Below, in pieces: positions 8,498 through 20,273 of a DNA stretch of 64,000 nt. Source of the stretch: Sagittula stellata E-37 (GTDB lineage: Bacteria > Pseudomonadota > Alphaproteobacteria > Rhodobacterales > Rhodobacteraceae); contig NZ_CP155729.1 of assembly GCF_039724765.1 (NCBI RefSeq), positions 1,993,501 through 2,057,500 on the forward strand, in the 5' to 3' direction. A model generated the notes under the pieces. It searched no databases and was not told where the DNA came from. It saw only the letters and a list, made by a program, of their open reading frames with translations. Positions within the stretch are counted from its first letter, which is position 1; each line of letters opens with the position of its first letter. Position numbers and translations under genes: made by a program.

Positions 8498-10165
8498 ATG
8501 CTGCAGATCGATGCCTGGAAGCGTTGGCTGATCTGGCTCACCGTCGTGGTGGGTCTGCTTCTTGCCTTGCCGAACCTGTTCTATGGACGGGTCGAGATCC
8601 ACAACGACGCGGTCAAGGCCATCGAGGCAGGTGACGATACGTCGGAGAACCGCGCGGCAGAGGCCGAGTGGCCGTCTTTCCTGCCGTCCGGGCTGGTGAA
8701 CCTCGGGCTCGATCTGCGCGGCGGTGCGCACCTGCTGGCGCGGGTGCAGACCGCGGACGTCTACAAGGCCCGGATGGAGTCGCTCTGGCCGGAAGTGCGG
8801 GACCTGCTGCGCGACGAGCGCGACACGGTGGGCACGATCCGCTGGAATTCCGAAGCCGTCGACCGCGGCGAACTGCGGGTCAGGCTTTCGAAACCCGAAG
8901 GCATGCAGCGCGCCATCGAGGTGGTGCGCGGGCTGGCGCAGCCGGTGGTCACGCTGACCGGCGCGGGCGCGTCGGATATCTTGGTGCGCGGTGAGGGCGA
9001 CGAACTTGTCGTGACGCTGTCGGAGGCAGAGAAGCAGGCGACCGACGACCGCACGCTGCAGCAATCGCTCGAAATCATCCGGCGCCGCATCGACGAGGTC
9101 GGCACCCGCGAACCGACGATCCAGCGGCAGGGCGCGGACCGCATCCTGATCCAGGTGCCGGGCATCGGCTCGGCCGCAGAGCTGAAGGCGATCATCGGCA
9201 CCACGGCGCAATTGACTTTCCAGCCCGTCGTCGGCCGGACCACCAACGAAAACGACGCGCCCGGACCGGGGAACGAGCTGCTTCCGTCACTGGACGAGAA
9301 GGGCCTTTATTACGTGTTGGAACAGACCCCGGTCGTGACCGGCGAGGAGCTGACGAACGCGCAGCCGACCTTCGACCAGAACGGGCGCCCGGCGGTGAGC
9401 TTCAACTTCAACCCGTCGGGGGCGCGCAAGTTCGGCGACTACACGGCCGCGAACATCGGCTCGCCCTTCGCCATCGTGCTGGACGACGAGGTGATTTCCG
9501 CCCCCGTGATCCAGAGCCACATCGGCGGCGGCGCGGGTATCATCACGGGCAACTTCACGGTCGAGGAATCGACCAACCTTGCCGTGCTGCTGCGCGCGGG
9601 CGCTCTGCCGGCAGGACTGGAGTTCCTGGAGGAACGGACCATCGGGCCGGAACTGGGGCAGGACAGCATCGAGGCCGGCAAGCTGGCGACCGGTGTGGCC
9701 TTTGTCGCGGTGCTGGGCTTCATGGTGGCCAGCTACGGGCTGTTCGGCGTCTTTGCCAATATCGCGCTGATCCTGAACGTCGCGCTGATGTTCGGCCTGC
9801 TGAGCCTGATCGGGGCGACGCTGACGCTTCCCGGGATCGCCGGGATCGTACTGACGGTCGGCATGGCGGTGGACGCCAACGTGCTGATCTTCGAGCGCAT
9901 ACGCGAAGAGCTGAAGACGGCACGCGGTCCGGCGCGGGCGATCGAACTGGGCTATGAAAAGGCGCTGAGCGCCATCGTCGACGCCAACATCACAACCTTC
10001 ATCACCGCCGTGATCCTCTACGTCATGGGCTCCGGCCCGGTACGGGGCTTCGCGGTCACGCTGGGCTTCGGGATCATTACCTCGGTCTTCACCGCGATCT
10101 TCGTGACGCGGCTGTTGATCGTGACGTGGTTCGAACGCCGCCGCCCCAAGACCATCGAAGTTTGA
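8498..10165 (+). CDS. secD: Protein translocase subunit SecD
   Basis: 555 residues with an N-terminal membrane helix, the LGLDLRGGAHL signature near residue 70, a large periplasmic P1 region (about 90-370) and five C-terminal membrane helices from about residue 395. SecD is the RND-type partner of SecF that uses the proton gradient to pull exported proteins out of SecYEG. It starts seven bases after the yajC stop and ends 13 bases before secF, so the genes form one operon. Confidence 0.97.
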   Translation: MLQIDAWKRWLIWLTVVVGLLLALPNLFYGRVEIHNDAVKAIEAGDDTSENRAAEAEWPSFLPSGLVNLGLDLRGGAHLLARVQTADVYKARMESLWPEVRDLLRDERDTVGTIRWNSEAVDRGELRVRLSKPEGMQRAIEVVRGLAQPVVTLTGAGASDILVRGEGDELVVTLSEAEKQATDDRTLQQSLEIIRRRIDEVGTREPTIQRQGADRILIQVPGIGSAAELKAIIGTTAQLTFQPVVGRTTNENDAPGPGNELLPSLDEKGLYYVLEQTPVVTGEELTNAQPTFDQNGRPAVSFNFNPSGARKFGDYTAANIGSPFAIVLDDEVISAPVIQSHIGGGAGIITGNFTVEESTNLAVLLRAGALPAGLEFLEERTIGPELGQDSIEAGKLATGVAFVAVLGFMVASYGLFGVFANIALILNVALMFGLLSLIGATLTLPGIAGIVLTVGMAVDANVLIFERIREELKTARGPARAIELGYEKALSAIVDANITTFITAVILYVMGSGPVRGFAVTLGFGIITSVFTAIFVTRLLIVTWFERRRPKTIEV

Positions 10166-10178
10166 GAGAGAGCCTTAC

Positions 10179-11147
10179 ATGCGACTGAGACTGGTCAAGG
10201 ACGATCTGAACTGGGACTTCTTCTCGAGATCCAAGCTGTGGCTCGGCATCTCGGGGTTGATGGTGGTCATCGCGCTGGCAAGCTTTTTCATCCAGGGGCT
10301 GAACTACGGTATCGATTTCCGCGGCGGCACGACGATCCGGACCGAAAGCGCGGAGCCGGTCGACGTAGGCGCCTACCGTGATGCGCTCGCGTCGCTCGGA
10401 CTGGGCGACATTGTGATCTCGGAGGTGTTCGACCCGAACTTCCGGGACGACCAGAACGTCGCGATGGTGCGCATCGGCGCGCAGGACGGCGAGGAAGCGG
10501 TCAGCACCGAGGTCATCGATTCGGCCGAGGCCGCCCTGAAGGAGGTCGCCCCGGACATCCGTTTTACCTCGGTTGAATCGGTGGGTCCGAAGGTTTCGCA
10601 AGAGCTTATCCAAACCGCCGTTCTGGCGGTGGGCCTCGCGATTGCGGCGGTGCTGGTCTACATCTGGCTGAGGTTCGAGTGGCAATTCGCGCTGGGGGCG
10701 GTGATCGCACTGATCCACGACGTGGCACTGACCATCGGTATTTTCAGCGAATTGCAGATCCGCTTCGACCTGGCGATCATCGCGGCGTTGCTGACCATCG
10801 TCGGCTATTCGCTGAACGACACGGTCGTGGTTTTCGACCGGGTGCGCGAGAACCTGATCAAGTACAAGTCCAAGGACCTCAAGGAGGTCCTGAACATGTC
10901 CATCAACGAGACCATGAGCCGTACGATCATGACCTCGCTGACCACGCTTCTGGCGCTGATCGCGCTTCTGGTGCTGGGCGGCGACGTGATCCGTGGCTTC
11001 GTCTTCGCCATGACGTGGGGCGTGATCGTCGGCACCTATTCGTCGATCTTCGTCGCCTCGGCCTTCCTGCTGCGGCTCGGGGTGAAGCGCGACTGGTCGA
11101 AACCCGCGGACACGCCGGGCACGCAGTTCGGTGACATCGACGCCTGA
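10179..11147 (+). CDS. secF: Protein translocase subunit SecF
   Basis: 322 residues with six predicted membrane helices and the SecF signature GIDFRGGT near residue 47. The SecD/SecF fold continues with VGYSLNDTVVVFDRVREN in the C-terminal half, a hallmark of the family. It partners SecD in proton-driven late-stage export. It is operonic with yajC and secD upstream and the Mth938-like gene 14 bases downstream. Confidence 0.97.
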   Translation: MRLRLVKDDLNWDFFSRSKLWLGISGLMVVIALASFFIQGLNYGIDFRGGTTIRTESAEPVDVGAYRDALASLGLGDIVISEVFDPNFRDDQNVAMVRIGAQDGEEAVSTEVIDSAEAALKEVAPDIRFTSVESVGPKVSQELIQTAVLAVGLAIAAVLVYIWLRFEWQFALGAVIALIHDVALTIGIFSELQIRFDLAIIAALLTIVGYSLNDTVVVFDRVRENLIKYKSKDLKEVLNMSINETMSRTIMTSLTTLLALIALLVLGGDVIRGFVFAMTWGVIVGTYSSIFVASAFLLRLGVKRDWSKPADTPGTQFGDIDA

Positions 11148-11161
11148 ACGACGGAGGCCAT

Positions 11162-11515
11162 ATGCGCCTGAACGAGATCATCTATACCGACGCCCGGCCC
11201 GTGGACGGTTATGGACCGGGCTTCTTCCGTGTCGGCGGCGAGGTGCATGAAGGTGCGCTGCTGCTGTGGGACAAGGGAAAGGCCGGTTGGGGCGGTTTCG
11301 AGGATGACGGCAGCCTGCTGAGCTTCGTCGATCTGGTGGATGTGATCCTCGTCGGCACCGGGGCGGAGATCTCCTTCCTGCCGAAAGAGCTGCGCGAACG
11401 GTTGGAGGCCGAGGGGCTGGGGGTCGAGGTGATGAGTTCACCTTCGGCCTGCCGGACCTACAACGTGCTGATCAGCGAAGGGCGCCGCGTCGCGCTGGCG
11501 GTGCTGCCGGTCTGA
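11162..11515 (+). CDS. Mth938-like domain protein (DUF498 family)
   Basis: A 117-residue soluble protein with the compact alpha/beta pattern of the Mth938/DUF498 family: [11 protein letters not shown], a central [16 protein letters not shown], then an [23 protein letters not shown] helix-strand end. Eukaryotic relatives (NDUFAF3) assist respiratory complex I assembly; bacterial members have no settled function. In Rhodobacteraceae it commonly sits between secF and ccmA, as here, 14 bases after secF. It may be co-expressed with membrane and cytochrome biogenesis genes; that link is inferred from position only. Confidence 0.8.
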   Translation: MRLNEIIYTDARPVDGYGPGFFRVGGEVHEGALLLWDKGKAGWGGFEDDGSLLSFVDLVDVILVGTGAEISFLPKELRERLEAEGLGVEVMSSPSACRTYNVLISEGRRVALAVLPV

Positions 11516-11553
11516 GGCGGAGGGCGCTTTCTCATGATAATTCAGGGCCTTCG

Positions 11554-12168
11554 GTGACGGCGTTGCGGGTATCCGGGCTGGGGGTCGCACGTGGCGGCGT
11601 ACCGGTGCTCGAAGGGCTGACCTTCGAGGTCGGCCCCGGCAAGGCGCTCGTCCTGCGCGGCCCGAACGGCTCCGGCAAGACGACGTTGCTACGCACCATC
11701 GCCGGTTTGCAGCCGCCGCTGGAGGGGGAGATCGCGGGCGCCGGTGAACGCATCGCTTACGCCGCCCATTCCGACGGTCTGAAGTCCATGTTGACGGTCA
11801 CCGAGAACCTGAGGTTCTGGGCGCAAGTTTTTGGCACCGAAGACATTTCCCGCGCGATCAACGCTTTCGACCTGATCCCCTTGCGGGACCGGCTGGCTGG
11901 CAGTCTGAGCGCCGGGCAAAAACGCCGTCTTGGGCTGGCGCGGTTGATGGTGACGGGGCGGCCGGTCTGGGTGCTGGACGAGCCGACGGTGTCGCTGGAC
12001 GCCGCCTCCGTCGCGCTGTTTGCCGATGCGGTGCGCGCGCACCTCGCGGGCGGTGGCTCGGCACTGATGGCCACGCATATCGACCTCGGGCTGAAAACAG
12101 ACGTTCTGGACGTGACGCCCTTCAAGGCGAAGCCGCGTGTCGCCGCCGAAGACGAGGCCTTCCTGTGA
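11554..12168 (+). CDS. ccmA: Haem exporter ATP-binding protein CcmA
   Basis: 204 residues with a GTG start at 11554 preceded by CAGGG. Walker [10 protein letters not shown] is at 36-44, the ABC signature is [14 protein letters not shown] near 115 and Walker B is VWVLDEPT near 137. It is the ATPase of the CcmABCD complex of cytochrome c maturation system I, powering release of haem-loaded CcmE at the inner membrane. Its TGA overlaps the GTG start of ccmB, indicating translational coupling. ccmE, ccmF and ccmH are not in this window. Confidence 0.95.
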   Translation: MTALRVSGLGVARGGVPVLEGLTFEVGPGKALVLRGPNGSGKTTLLRTIAGLQPPLEGEIAGAGERIAYAAHSDGLKSMLTVTENLRFWAQVFGTEDISRAINAFDLIPLRDRLAGSLSAGQKRRLGLARLMVTGRPVWVLDEPTVSLDAASVALFADAVRAHLAGGGSALMATHIDLGLKTDVLDVTPFKAKPRVAAEDEAFL

Positions 12169-12821
12169 TTGCGCTTTTGGTCAGGGACCTGCGGCTGGCG
12201 GTGCGGGCAGGTGGGGGGTTTGGCCTCGGCCTCGCGTTTTTCCTGATCGTCACGGTGCTGGTGCCCTTTGGCGTGGGGCCGGAGACGGGCCTCCTGTCGA
12301 AAATCGCGCCGGGTGTCCTTTGGATCGGCGCGCTTCTGGCCTGCCTCCTGTCGCTGGACCGCATCCTCGCGCTCGACTGGGAGGACGGATCGCTCGACCT
12401 GCTGGCCACGGCCCCCTTGCCGATGGAGGGCATCGTCAGCGTGAAAGCGCTGGCGCACTGGATCACCACAGGCTTGCCGCTGGTGGTTGCTGCGCCCGTG
12501 CTGGGCGTGCTGCTGAGCCTGCCTGCCGGGGGCTATCTGTGGGTCTTTGTCAGCCTCGCGCTGGGGACGCCGGCGCTGTCGGTCATCGGGACATTCGGCG
12601 CGTCTCTGACCGTCGGGCTGAAGCGGGGCGGGCTGCTGATGTCGCTGCTGGTTCTGCCGCTGTACGTGCCGACGCTGATCTTCGGCGCAGAAGTGGCGCG
12701 GCGCGGCGCCGAGGGCCTGCCGGTGGCGACGCCGCTGGCGATGCTGGCCGGGATCAGCTTCGGTGTCGTCGCGCTATTGCCGTTTGCCAGCGCCGCCGTG
12801 CTGCGGATCAACCTCAGGTGA
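12165..12821 (+). CDS. ccmB: Haem exporter membrane protein CcmB
   Basis: 218 residues with about six membrane helices, including an N-terminal [15 protein letters not shown] typical of CcmB. It starts at GTG 12165, overlapping the ccmA stop by four bases. CcmB is the permease-like partner of CcmA in cytochrome c maturation. It ends about 85 bp before ccmC, the largest gap inside the ccm block, possibly leaving room for an internal promoter. Confidence 0.95.
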   Translation: MIALLVRDLRLAVRAGGGFGLGLAFFLIVTVLVPFGVGPETGLLSKIAPGVLWIGALLACLLSLDRILALDWEDGSLDLLATAPLPMEGIVSVKALAHWITTGLPLVVAAPVLGVLLSLPAGGYLWVFVSLALGTPALSVIGTFGASLTVGLKRGGLLMSLLVLPLYVPTLIFGAEVARRGAEGLPVATPLAMLAGISFGVVALLPFASAAVLRINLR

Positions 12822-12906
12822 GGCAAGGGGCTGGGCGCCCGGGGACATATTGCCTCGGGCCGATATTTGGGGTGTATGGAATTCGGGGGCGAAGGTAGGG
12901 AGAGCC

Positions 12907-13656
12907 ATGGCGTCGATCTGGGAATATGCCAATCCGGTCAAGTTCATCCGGACCACGGACCGGGTGTTGCCGTGGCTGTCGGCGGCGGCTGTCATCGCGT
13001 TGGTGGTCGGGCTCTTCTGGGGCTTCTTCCTGACGCCCGACGACTACCGCCAAGGAGCGACGGTCAAGATCATCTACCTGCACGTTCCCGCCGCTCTGAT
13101 CGCGATCAATGCCTGGCTCATGATGCTGGTCGCCTCGCTGATCTGGATCGTACGCCGCCACCACGTGAGCGCGCTGGCGGCCCGGGCGGCGGCGCCGGTC
13201 GGGGCGGTGATGACGGTGATCGCACTGGCCACCGGCGCGATCTGGGGGCAGCCGATGTGGGGGACTTGGTGGGCGTGGGATCCGCGTCTGACGTCCTTCC
13301 TGATCCTGTTCCTCTTCTATCTCGGGTACATGGCTCTTTGGGAAGCGATCGAGAACGATGACTCGGCGGCGGACCTGACGTCGATCCTGTGCCTCGTGGG
13401 GTCGGTCTTTGCGATCCTCAGCCGCTACGCAGTCAACTTCTGGAACCAGGGCCTGCATCAGGGCGCGTCGGTCATGCGGGCAGGTGCGTTGGCCGGCGAC
13501 ACGGAAGAACGCGTCTCCAACGTCTATGCCGTGCCGCTGTTCGTCTGCATGGCGGGGTTCGTCCTTCTGTTCATCGCACTGGTCTTCCTGCGCACCCAGA
13601 CAGAGATCCGGGCCCGGCGGACAAGGGCGCTCATGGCGCGGGAGAGGGTGGCATGA
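12907..13656 (+). CDS. ccmC: Haem transporter CcmC
   Basis: 249 residues and six membrane helices. The Trp-rich haem-handling motif WGTWWAWDPR is at 118-127. A His at about residue 59 (YLHVP) and another in WNQGLHQGAS near 182 fit the two conserved axial haem ligands. CcmC loads haem onto CcmE. ATG at 12907 follows GGGAGAGCC. The stop overlaps the ccmD start (ATGA). Confidence 0.96.
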   Translation: MASIWEYANPVKFIRTTDRVLPWLSAAAVIALVVGLFWGFFLTPDDYRQGATVKIIYLHVPAALIAINAWLMMLVASLIWIVRRHHVSALAARAAAPVGAVMTVIALATGAIWGQPMWGTWWAWDPRLTSFLILFLFYLGYMALWEAIENDDSAADLTSILCLVGSVFAILSRYAVNFWNQGLHQGASVMRAGALAGDTEERVSNVYAVPLFVCMAGFVLLFIALVFLRTQTEIRARRTRALMARERVA

Positions 13657-13805
13657 TCCCGGAACTGGGTAAGTTCGCGGGGCCGGTGCTGGCCTCTTAC
13701 GGGGTGTCGCTTGCATTGCTGGCGCTGCTGATCGTCGCGTCCGTCCGGCGGTCGCGGCGCGTGAAGCGCGAACTGGAACAGGTGGAGGACCGCAAGGATG
13801 TCTAA
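13653..13805 (+). CDS. ccmD: Haem exporter protein CcmD
   Basis: A 50-residue single-helix protein (MIPELGKFAGPVLASYGVSL...) with a basic RRSRRVKRE stretch after the helix, as in CcmD, which stabilises CcmC-CcmE and is needed for holo-CcmE release. It overlaps ccmC by four bases and ccmG by eight, so the three are translated together. Confidence 0.9.
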   Translation: MIPELGKFAGPVLASYGVSLALLALLIVASVRRSRRVKRELEQVEDRKDV

Positions 13806-14340
13806 GGTGTCGCCGCTGATGATCCTGCCGCCGGTGATCTTCGCCGCCTTCGGGGTGATGGCCTACCTCGGGCTGAAGAACAGCGACGAAACGCACCGCC
13901 TGGAATCGGTCTTCGAGGGCAAGCCGGTCCCGGCAATGACGGATGTTGCGCTGGAGGGCCATCCGGGTATCACGCCGGAGATGCTGGCCCGGGGCGAGGT
14001 CGTGCTGGTGAACTTCTGGGCCTCCTGGTGCCCGCCGTGCCGCGCCGAGCATCCGCAGCTTCTGGCGCTGCAGGCTGATGGCTTGCCGATCCTTGGCGTG
14101 AATTTCAAGGATCAGGCCAAGAATGCGGTGTCTTATCTGGAGGACGAGGGCAGCCCGTTCGAAGCGGTCGCCTTCGACCCGAACGGCCGCACGGCGATCG
14201 ACTGGGGGGTGACCGCACCGCCGGAGACCTTCATCGTCGACGGCGACGGCACGGTCTTGTTCAAGTTCGTGGGGCCTCTGGTCGGATCGGACTACGAGCA
14301 GCGGTTCGTGCCGGAGCTGGAGAAGGCGTTGGCCGACTGA
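13798..14340 (+). CDS. ccmG: Thiol:disulfide interchange protein CcmG/DsbE
   Basis: 180 residues: an N-terminal membrane anchor (residues 7-25), then a periplasmic thioredoxin fold with active site WCPPC (Cys78, Cys81) and the GVTAPPETFIVD segment containing the conserved cis-proline. It keeps apocytochrome c and CcmH thiols reduced for haem attachment. Its start overlaps ccmD. It is followed by a hairpin and T-run, which probably ends the operon. Confidence 0.95.
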   Translation: MSKVSPLMILPPVIFAAFGVMAYLGLKNSDETHRLESVFEGKPVPAMTDVALEGHPGITPEMLARGEVVLVNFWASWCPPCRAEHPQLLALQADGLPILGVNFKDQAKNAVSYLEDEGSPFEAVAFDPNGRTAIDWGVTAPPETFIVDGDGTVLFKFVGPLVGSDYEQRFVPELEKALAD

Positions 14341-14378
14341 CAATTGCCCGGCGCAGGTGCGCGCGTGCAGGTCGGATG

Positions 14379-14412
14379 CCTCCGGCGGAGGTATTTTTTG
14401 CCAAGATGAAGG
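14379..14412 (+). terminator. Terminator after ccmG, part of a dispersed repeat
   Basis: CCTCC-GGC-GGAGG at 14379-14391 followed by TATTTTTT is a typical rho-independent terminator for the sec-ccm operon. The continuing CCAAGATGAAG is shared, in one orientation or the other, with sequences near 18411, 28039 and 60451, so this is also a copy of a dispersed intergenic repeat. Confidence 0.7.
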
Positions 14413-14421
14413 GCAGCGCCG

Positions 14422-14550
14422 TCAGAGTTCGCAGACGGTGGCCTGCTGATGGGTGTCGCACGGGGCCTTGTTGTCCTGTGTGCCTGCGTAAGCGCCGATC
14501 ACGGCGAGCAGGAGCAATGCACCTGCCTGCAGAAGGGTAATGACTTTCAT
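14422..14550 (-). CDS. Tiny secreted or membrane peptide, unknown function
   Basis: A 42-residue reading frame: one hydrophobic stretch (VITLLQAGALLLLAVIGAYAG) then a short tail with two cysteines (Cys at about 31 and 40, APCDTHQQATVCEL). ATG at 14550 is preceded by GAGAGGCGCCCAGAG, a plausible ribosome-binding site. It faces the end of the ccm operon. The helix-plus-two-cysteines layout resembles the small protein at 23496-23648. It is too short to be certain it is translated. Confidence 0.4.
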   Translation of the reverse strand: MKVITLLQAGALLLLAVIGAYAGTQDNKAPCDTHQQATVCEL

Positions 14551-14986
14551 CTCTGGGCGCCTCTCTTTTCGGTCTCTTGCGTGGGCCGTGACTTGGAAAT
14601 GGTCCCGTCGGCGGGGAATTAAAGGGGGGGGCCGGCAAAGACAGGGGCGCTTTGCGGGGGTTGAAAATCTGCGCGGTGGCCTGCCGGTGGCCGCGAATTT
14701 CGGCAAGCTCCTGCCGAAGCGGGAGCGGCGGGCCTGCCAGTCTTAGCGTTTGTTCAAGGAACTCTGGAGGTCAGGAAAGCCTGACCCGGGGCTTGTCGGC
14801 TGGCGCGTCTGTTGCTATCGATTCCGGATGCGCCCGATCCCGGGCCGATGGAGTTTTCATGTTGGAGAATGTGGCGGGCCGCTGAGGGCCGGGCTCACAG
14901 GATGAACGCCGGTCCCGACGAGACCTGACCTTCCGCGCGCTGGCCGGAGGGTCAAAGTTGCACGTCTGATCCGGACATGACTCTCA
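14551..14986. other. Intergenic region with two hairpins
   Basis: About 436 bp between two divergent small genes. I see no credible gene. Two perfect inverted repeats are visible: TTCGGCA/TGCCGAA at 14699-14718 and GGTCAGG/CCTGACC at 14769-14786 with a 4-base loop. Promoters for both flanking genes must lie here but no clear -35/-10 pair stands out. Confidence 0.5.
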
Positions 14987-15244
14987 ATGAATATCTCGAA
15001 ATACGAACAGCGCGTGTTGCACGTGCTGGCTCAGGGCGGCGCGATTTCCTTCAAGCGCGGCGACAATGGCAAACTGCAGGACGTGACGTGCGTCACGCGC
15101 GACGGCCACGTGCTGAACGACTGCACGCTGGCGGTGGTGGAGCGGTTGAAGAAACGGCGGCTGATCCGGTCGCGGGGTGGCGCGGCCTACCGCGTCACAC
15201 GCGCGGGGCTGGCGGCCGTTCGGGCCCAGCTCGACCAGCGTTGA
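14987..15244 (+). CDS. YjhX family (UPF0386) putative toxin
   Basis: 85 residues beginning MNISKYEQRVLHVLAQGG. The order EQRVLHVLAQGG, then VTRDGHVLNDCTLAVVERLKK, then YRVTRAGLAAVRAQLD matches from memory the E. coli YjhX/TopAI family, a small winged-helix-like protein reported to inhibit topoisomerase I and to be neutralised by the acetyltransferase-like YjhQ. No YjhQ-like gene lies on either side here. It is convergent with acnA and separated from it by a shared terminator. Family assignment is confident; toxin activity in this organism is inference, and many YjhX homologues may be ordinary chromosomal regulators. Confidence 0.85.
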   Translation: MNISKYEQRVLHVLAQGGAISFKRGDNGKLQDVTCVTRDGHVLNDCTLAVVERLKKRRLIRSRGGAAYRVTRAGLAAVRAQLDQR

Positions 15245-15295
15245 CGGGCGCGGCACAGGGTAGGGCGGGGCTGCGCGCCGCCCCGCCTGAAGGCA

Positions 15296-15325
15296 GAAAG
15301 CGCCCCTTTGGGGGGGGGCGCTTTC
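15296..15325. terminator. Bidirectional terminator between yjhX and acnA
   Basis: GAAAGCGCCCC at 15296-15306 and GGGGCGCTTTC at 15315-15325 form a perfect 11-bp stem between two convergent genes. The outer A/T bases give short U-tracts in both directions. Confidence 0.75.
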
Positions 15326-15358
15326 GATTTCACATGGTGGTGGCTTCGGGCCGTCGGC

Positions 15359-18148
<2,790 letters not shown>

Positions 18149-18651
18149 GGGAACCTCCGATGGGTGACGGAATGTGATAGCCGTGTCATGCCGCAACGCC
18201 GCAAACAACTCAAGGGGTCCTTGGTGTTTTGTATGCCATTGTACACAGAAAAATGTCGCAACGGCGTCTTGGGTTCGGATCGCGGGTGTTCCGGCCTGTA
18301 TCACGGGATACCCGACGCGCCGCGTTAGACGCACCGACCGGATGTTGAGGATCGGTGTGAAGACCGCCAAGACCCCTTGGTACGACCAGGCCAAAAGCGC
18401 AGGCTCAGGTCTTCACCTGGACGAAAATACCTCGGGGGAGTCCTCGCAGAGGACGGGGGCAGAGCCCCCATGCCGCGCCGCTTCCCAGTCCGACACGCAT
18501 GTGACCAACTCGGTCACCGAACGGCATCGCGCCAAGGTTCCGCAGGACGGTGGCGAAGTTCAGTGGTAAAGCTGGACATACTAAAGAACCGGTCGCGAAG
18601 TATTGACGCACGGGGCGGGTGCGGTTTGGGTCAGGCCAAAAGGAGAACCCC
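18149..18651. other. Divergent intergenic region between acnA and the GFA gene
   Basis: About 500 bp without a credible gene. The acnA-proximal half includes an AT-richer stretch (18225-18265) that probably carries the acnA promoter. 18411-18469 is a copy of the dispersed hairpin repeat. The GFA gene's own ribosome-binding site is at 18641-18645. Confidence 0.6.
18411..18469 (+). repeat. Dispersed REP-like intergenic repeat, copy 2
   Basis: Consists of CTTCACCTGGACGAAAATACC, CTCGGGGGAGTCC, then a GGGGGC-AGA-GCCCCC hairpin. The same modules occur near 14379, 28002-28066 (inverted) and 60451. The hairpin is almost identical to that of the 28014 copy read on the other strand. It lies upstream of both acnA and the GFA gene, so it is not acting as a simple terminator for either. 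Confidence 0.6.
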
Positions 18652-19074
18652 ATGCAGGAAGAGATCTACGATGCCGGCTGCCTTTGTGGTGCTCTGCGGG
18701 TCTCGGCGCGTGGCGCGCCGCTGCGCGTCGGCATCTGCCATTGCCTGGACTGCCGAAAGCACCATGGCGCGGTGTTCTATGCGGCGGCGCAGTTCGAACC
18801 CGGACAGGTCACCGTGACCGGACCGTCCCGCAACTTCAGGGGCAGGTATTTTTGTCCGACCTGCGGCGGCTCGGTCTTTGCGGAAAGTGACGACGTGATC
18901 GAACTGCACCTGGGCGCGTTGGATGCGCCCGACCGGTTGCAGCCCGAGTACGAGCTCTGGACTTCGCGCCGTGAGAGCTGGTTGCCGCCCTTTACGGAGA
19001 TGGCTCAGTTCGAGCGGGAAAGAGACGACCCGGACGCGGCTGGATATGACATGGGCCCGTCCGAATTCCGTTAG
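18652..19074 (+). CDS. GFA / CENP-V family zinc-binding protein
   Basis: 140 residues with the three cysteine clusters of the Gfa-like fold: CLCG near residue 10, CHCLDC near 35 and CPTCGG near 65, binding zinc. Family members were named for glutathione-dependent formaldehyde activation, but most, like this one, have unproven substrates. Ribosome-binding site AGGAG precedes ATG 18652 by six bases. It is probably monocistronic; a very strong hairpin follows the stop. Confidence 0.85.
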   Translation: MQEEIYDAGCLCGALRVSARGAPLRVGICHCLDCRKHHGAVFYAAAQFEPGQVTVTGPSRNFRGRYFCPTCGGSVFAESDDVIELHLGALDAPDRLQPEYELWTSRRESWLPPFTEMAQFERERDDPDAAGYDMGPSEFR

Positions 19075-19561
19075 ACATCCGGCCCTGGCCTGCATCCGGC
19101 CCGGCGGACAGGATGCAGGCCAGGGCGATCGTGGAGGTTTCGTCCACCAAAGCGGTGCATGCCCGCGCCATCTTGCCCCGGACGTGCGCTCTGCCGGTCC
19201 CACGCGCCACGGAACAGACACGGGTCGCCGCGACGCAGTGGAAGATGCCGCGCGTCATGGGCAAGTGGCAGGCGGCGACTGCTTCACGGCCCGCGCCCCG
19301 ACTGGGAGGCGGGTCATGATCGGTGCCGACAGGGGTAGGGATTGCGCCAACGGGAAGACCGGCGCCCGCACCGAAAGGGCCCGCTCTGCCTTCACCCGAA
19401 CGCTCCGGTGGACGCCAACACCCGCGTGCCGGCCGATCCCCGGAACTGGTGGGCTGATGCGTCGGGGCGACATATGTCACTTTCCTCGCCAATCCTTGAT
19501 TGGCGTTTGAGGCAGGCTGCCGTTACATCGAATTGGTCCGACAACAACAGCAGGCAAACTC
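19075..19561. other. Intergenic region beginning with a 16-bp perfect hairpin
   Basis: About 490 bp between two plus-strand genes. The left arm 19082-19097 and right arm 19111-19126 are perfect reverse complements (16 bp, GCCCTGGCC...GGCCAGGGC) around a 13-base loop. No U-tract follows, so it may be a terminator working with Rho or an RNA-stabilising stem. I see no gene in the remainder, which is GC-rich and open by chance in several frames. Confidence 0.6.
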
Positions 19562-20263
19562 ATGCGCAGGCATCTCTCATTTGCGATGGCGATCTGGATC
19601 GGGCTCGCCGGCGGTGTGGCCAGCGCAGAGACAGCGCATCCCGTCGTCGTGGAGTTGTTCACGTCTCAGGGGTGTTCCTCCTGTCCGCCTGCCGACGCCC
19701 TTCTGGCCGAGCTTGGGGACCGCGACGACGTGATCCCGCTGGCGCTGCACGTCGATTACTGGGACTACATCGGTTGGAAAGATGTGTTCGGAACGCCCAA
19801 GGCGACGAAGCGTCAGAAAGGTTACGCGCGCGCCAACGGCTGGAAGATGATCTACACCCCGCAGATCATCGTGAACGGGCGCGAGGACGTGGTCGGGTCG
19901 CGTCCCGGACAGGTCGCCGCTCTGATCGAGGAACATCGCGGCGACGTCAGTCACGTGGACCTTTCGCTGAAGCGGATGGGCGACCGTGTCGTCATCCGGG
20001 CGACCGGCGACGGAACCGCGCGCCCCTGTGACATCCACGTCGTGCGCTACCTGCCCTCCGAAGAAGTGGCGATCAGGCGCGGCGAGAATGCTGGCAAGAC
20101 CATCACTTACACCCACATCGTGCGCGACTGGGACGTTGCGGCGCGCTGGGACGGTCTGGGTACATTCGAAGGCGCGGTCCCCGTGCCCGCGGGCACGCCG
20201 GTCGTCGTCATTCTGCAGGAGCCTAAGAACGGCGCGATCCTCGCGGCGCAAAGGCTGCGCTGA
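19562..20263 (+). CDS. DUF1223 family secreted thioredoxin-like protein
   Basis: 233 residues with a signal peptide (about 1-22, ending VASAETA) and the DUF1223 hallmark VELFTSQGCSSCPPAD, giving a CxxC pair at Cys38/Cys41 at the start of a thioredoxin-like fold. Further family segments include LHVDYWDYIGWKD and YTPQIIVNG. DUF1223 proteins are periplasmic and presumed redox-active, without an established partner. No overlap with neighbours; the gene has its own leader of nearly 500 bp. Confidence 0.88.
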   Translation: MRRHLSFAMAIWIGLAGGVASAETAHPVVVELFTSQGCSSCPPADALLAELGDRDDVIPLALHVDYWDYIGWKDVFGTPKATKRQKGYARANGWKMIYTPQIIVNGREDVVGSRPGQVAALIEEHRGDVSHVDLSLKRMGDRVVIRATGDGTARPCDIHVVRYLPSEEVAIRRGENAGKTITYTHIVRDWDVAARWDGLGTFEGAVPVPAGTPVVVILQEPKNGAILAAQRLR

Positions 20264-20273
20264 GGCATTCGCA

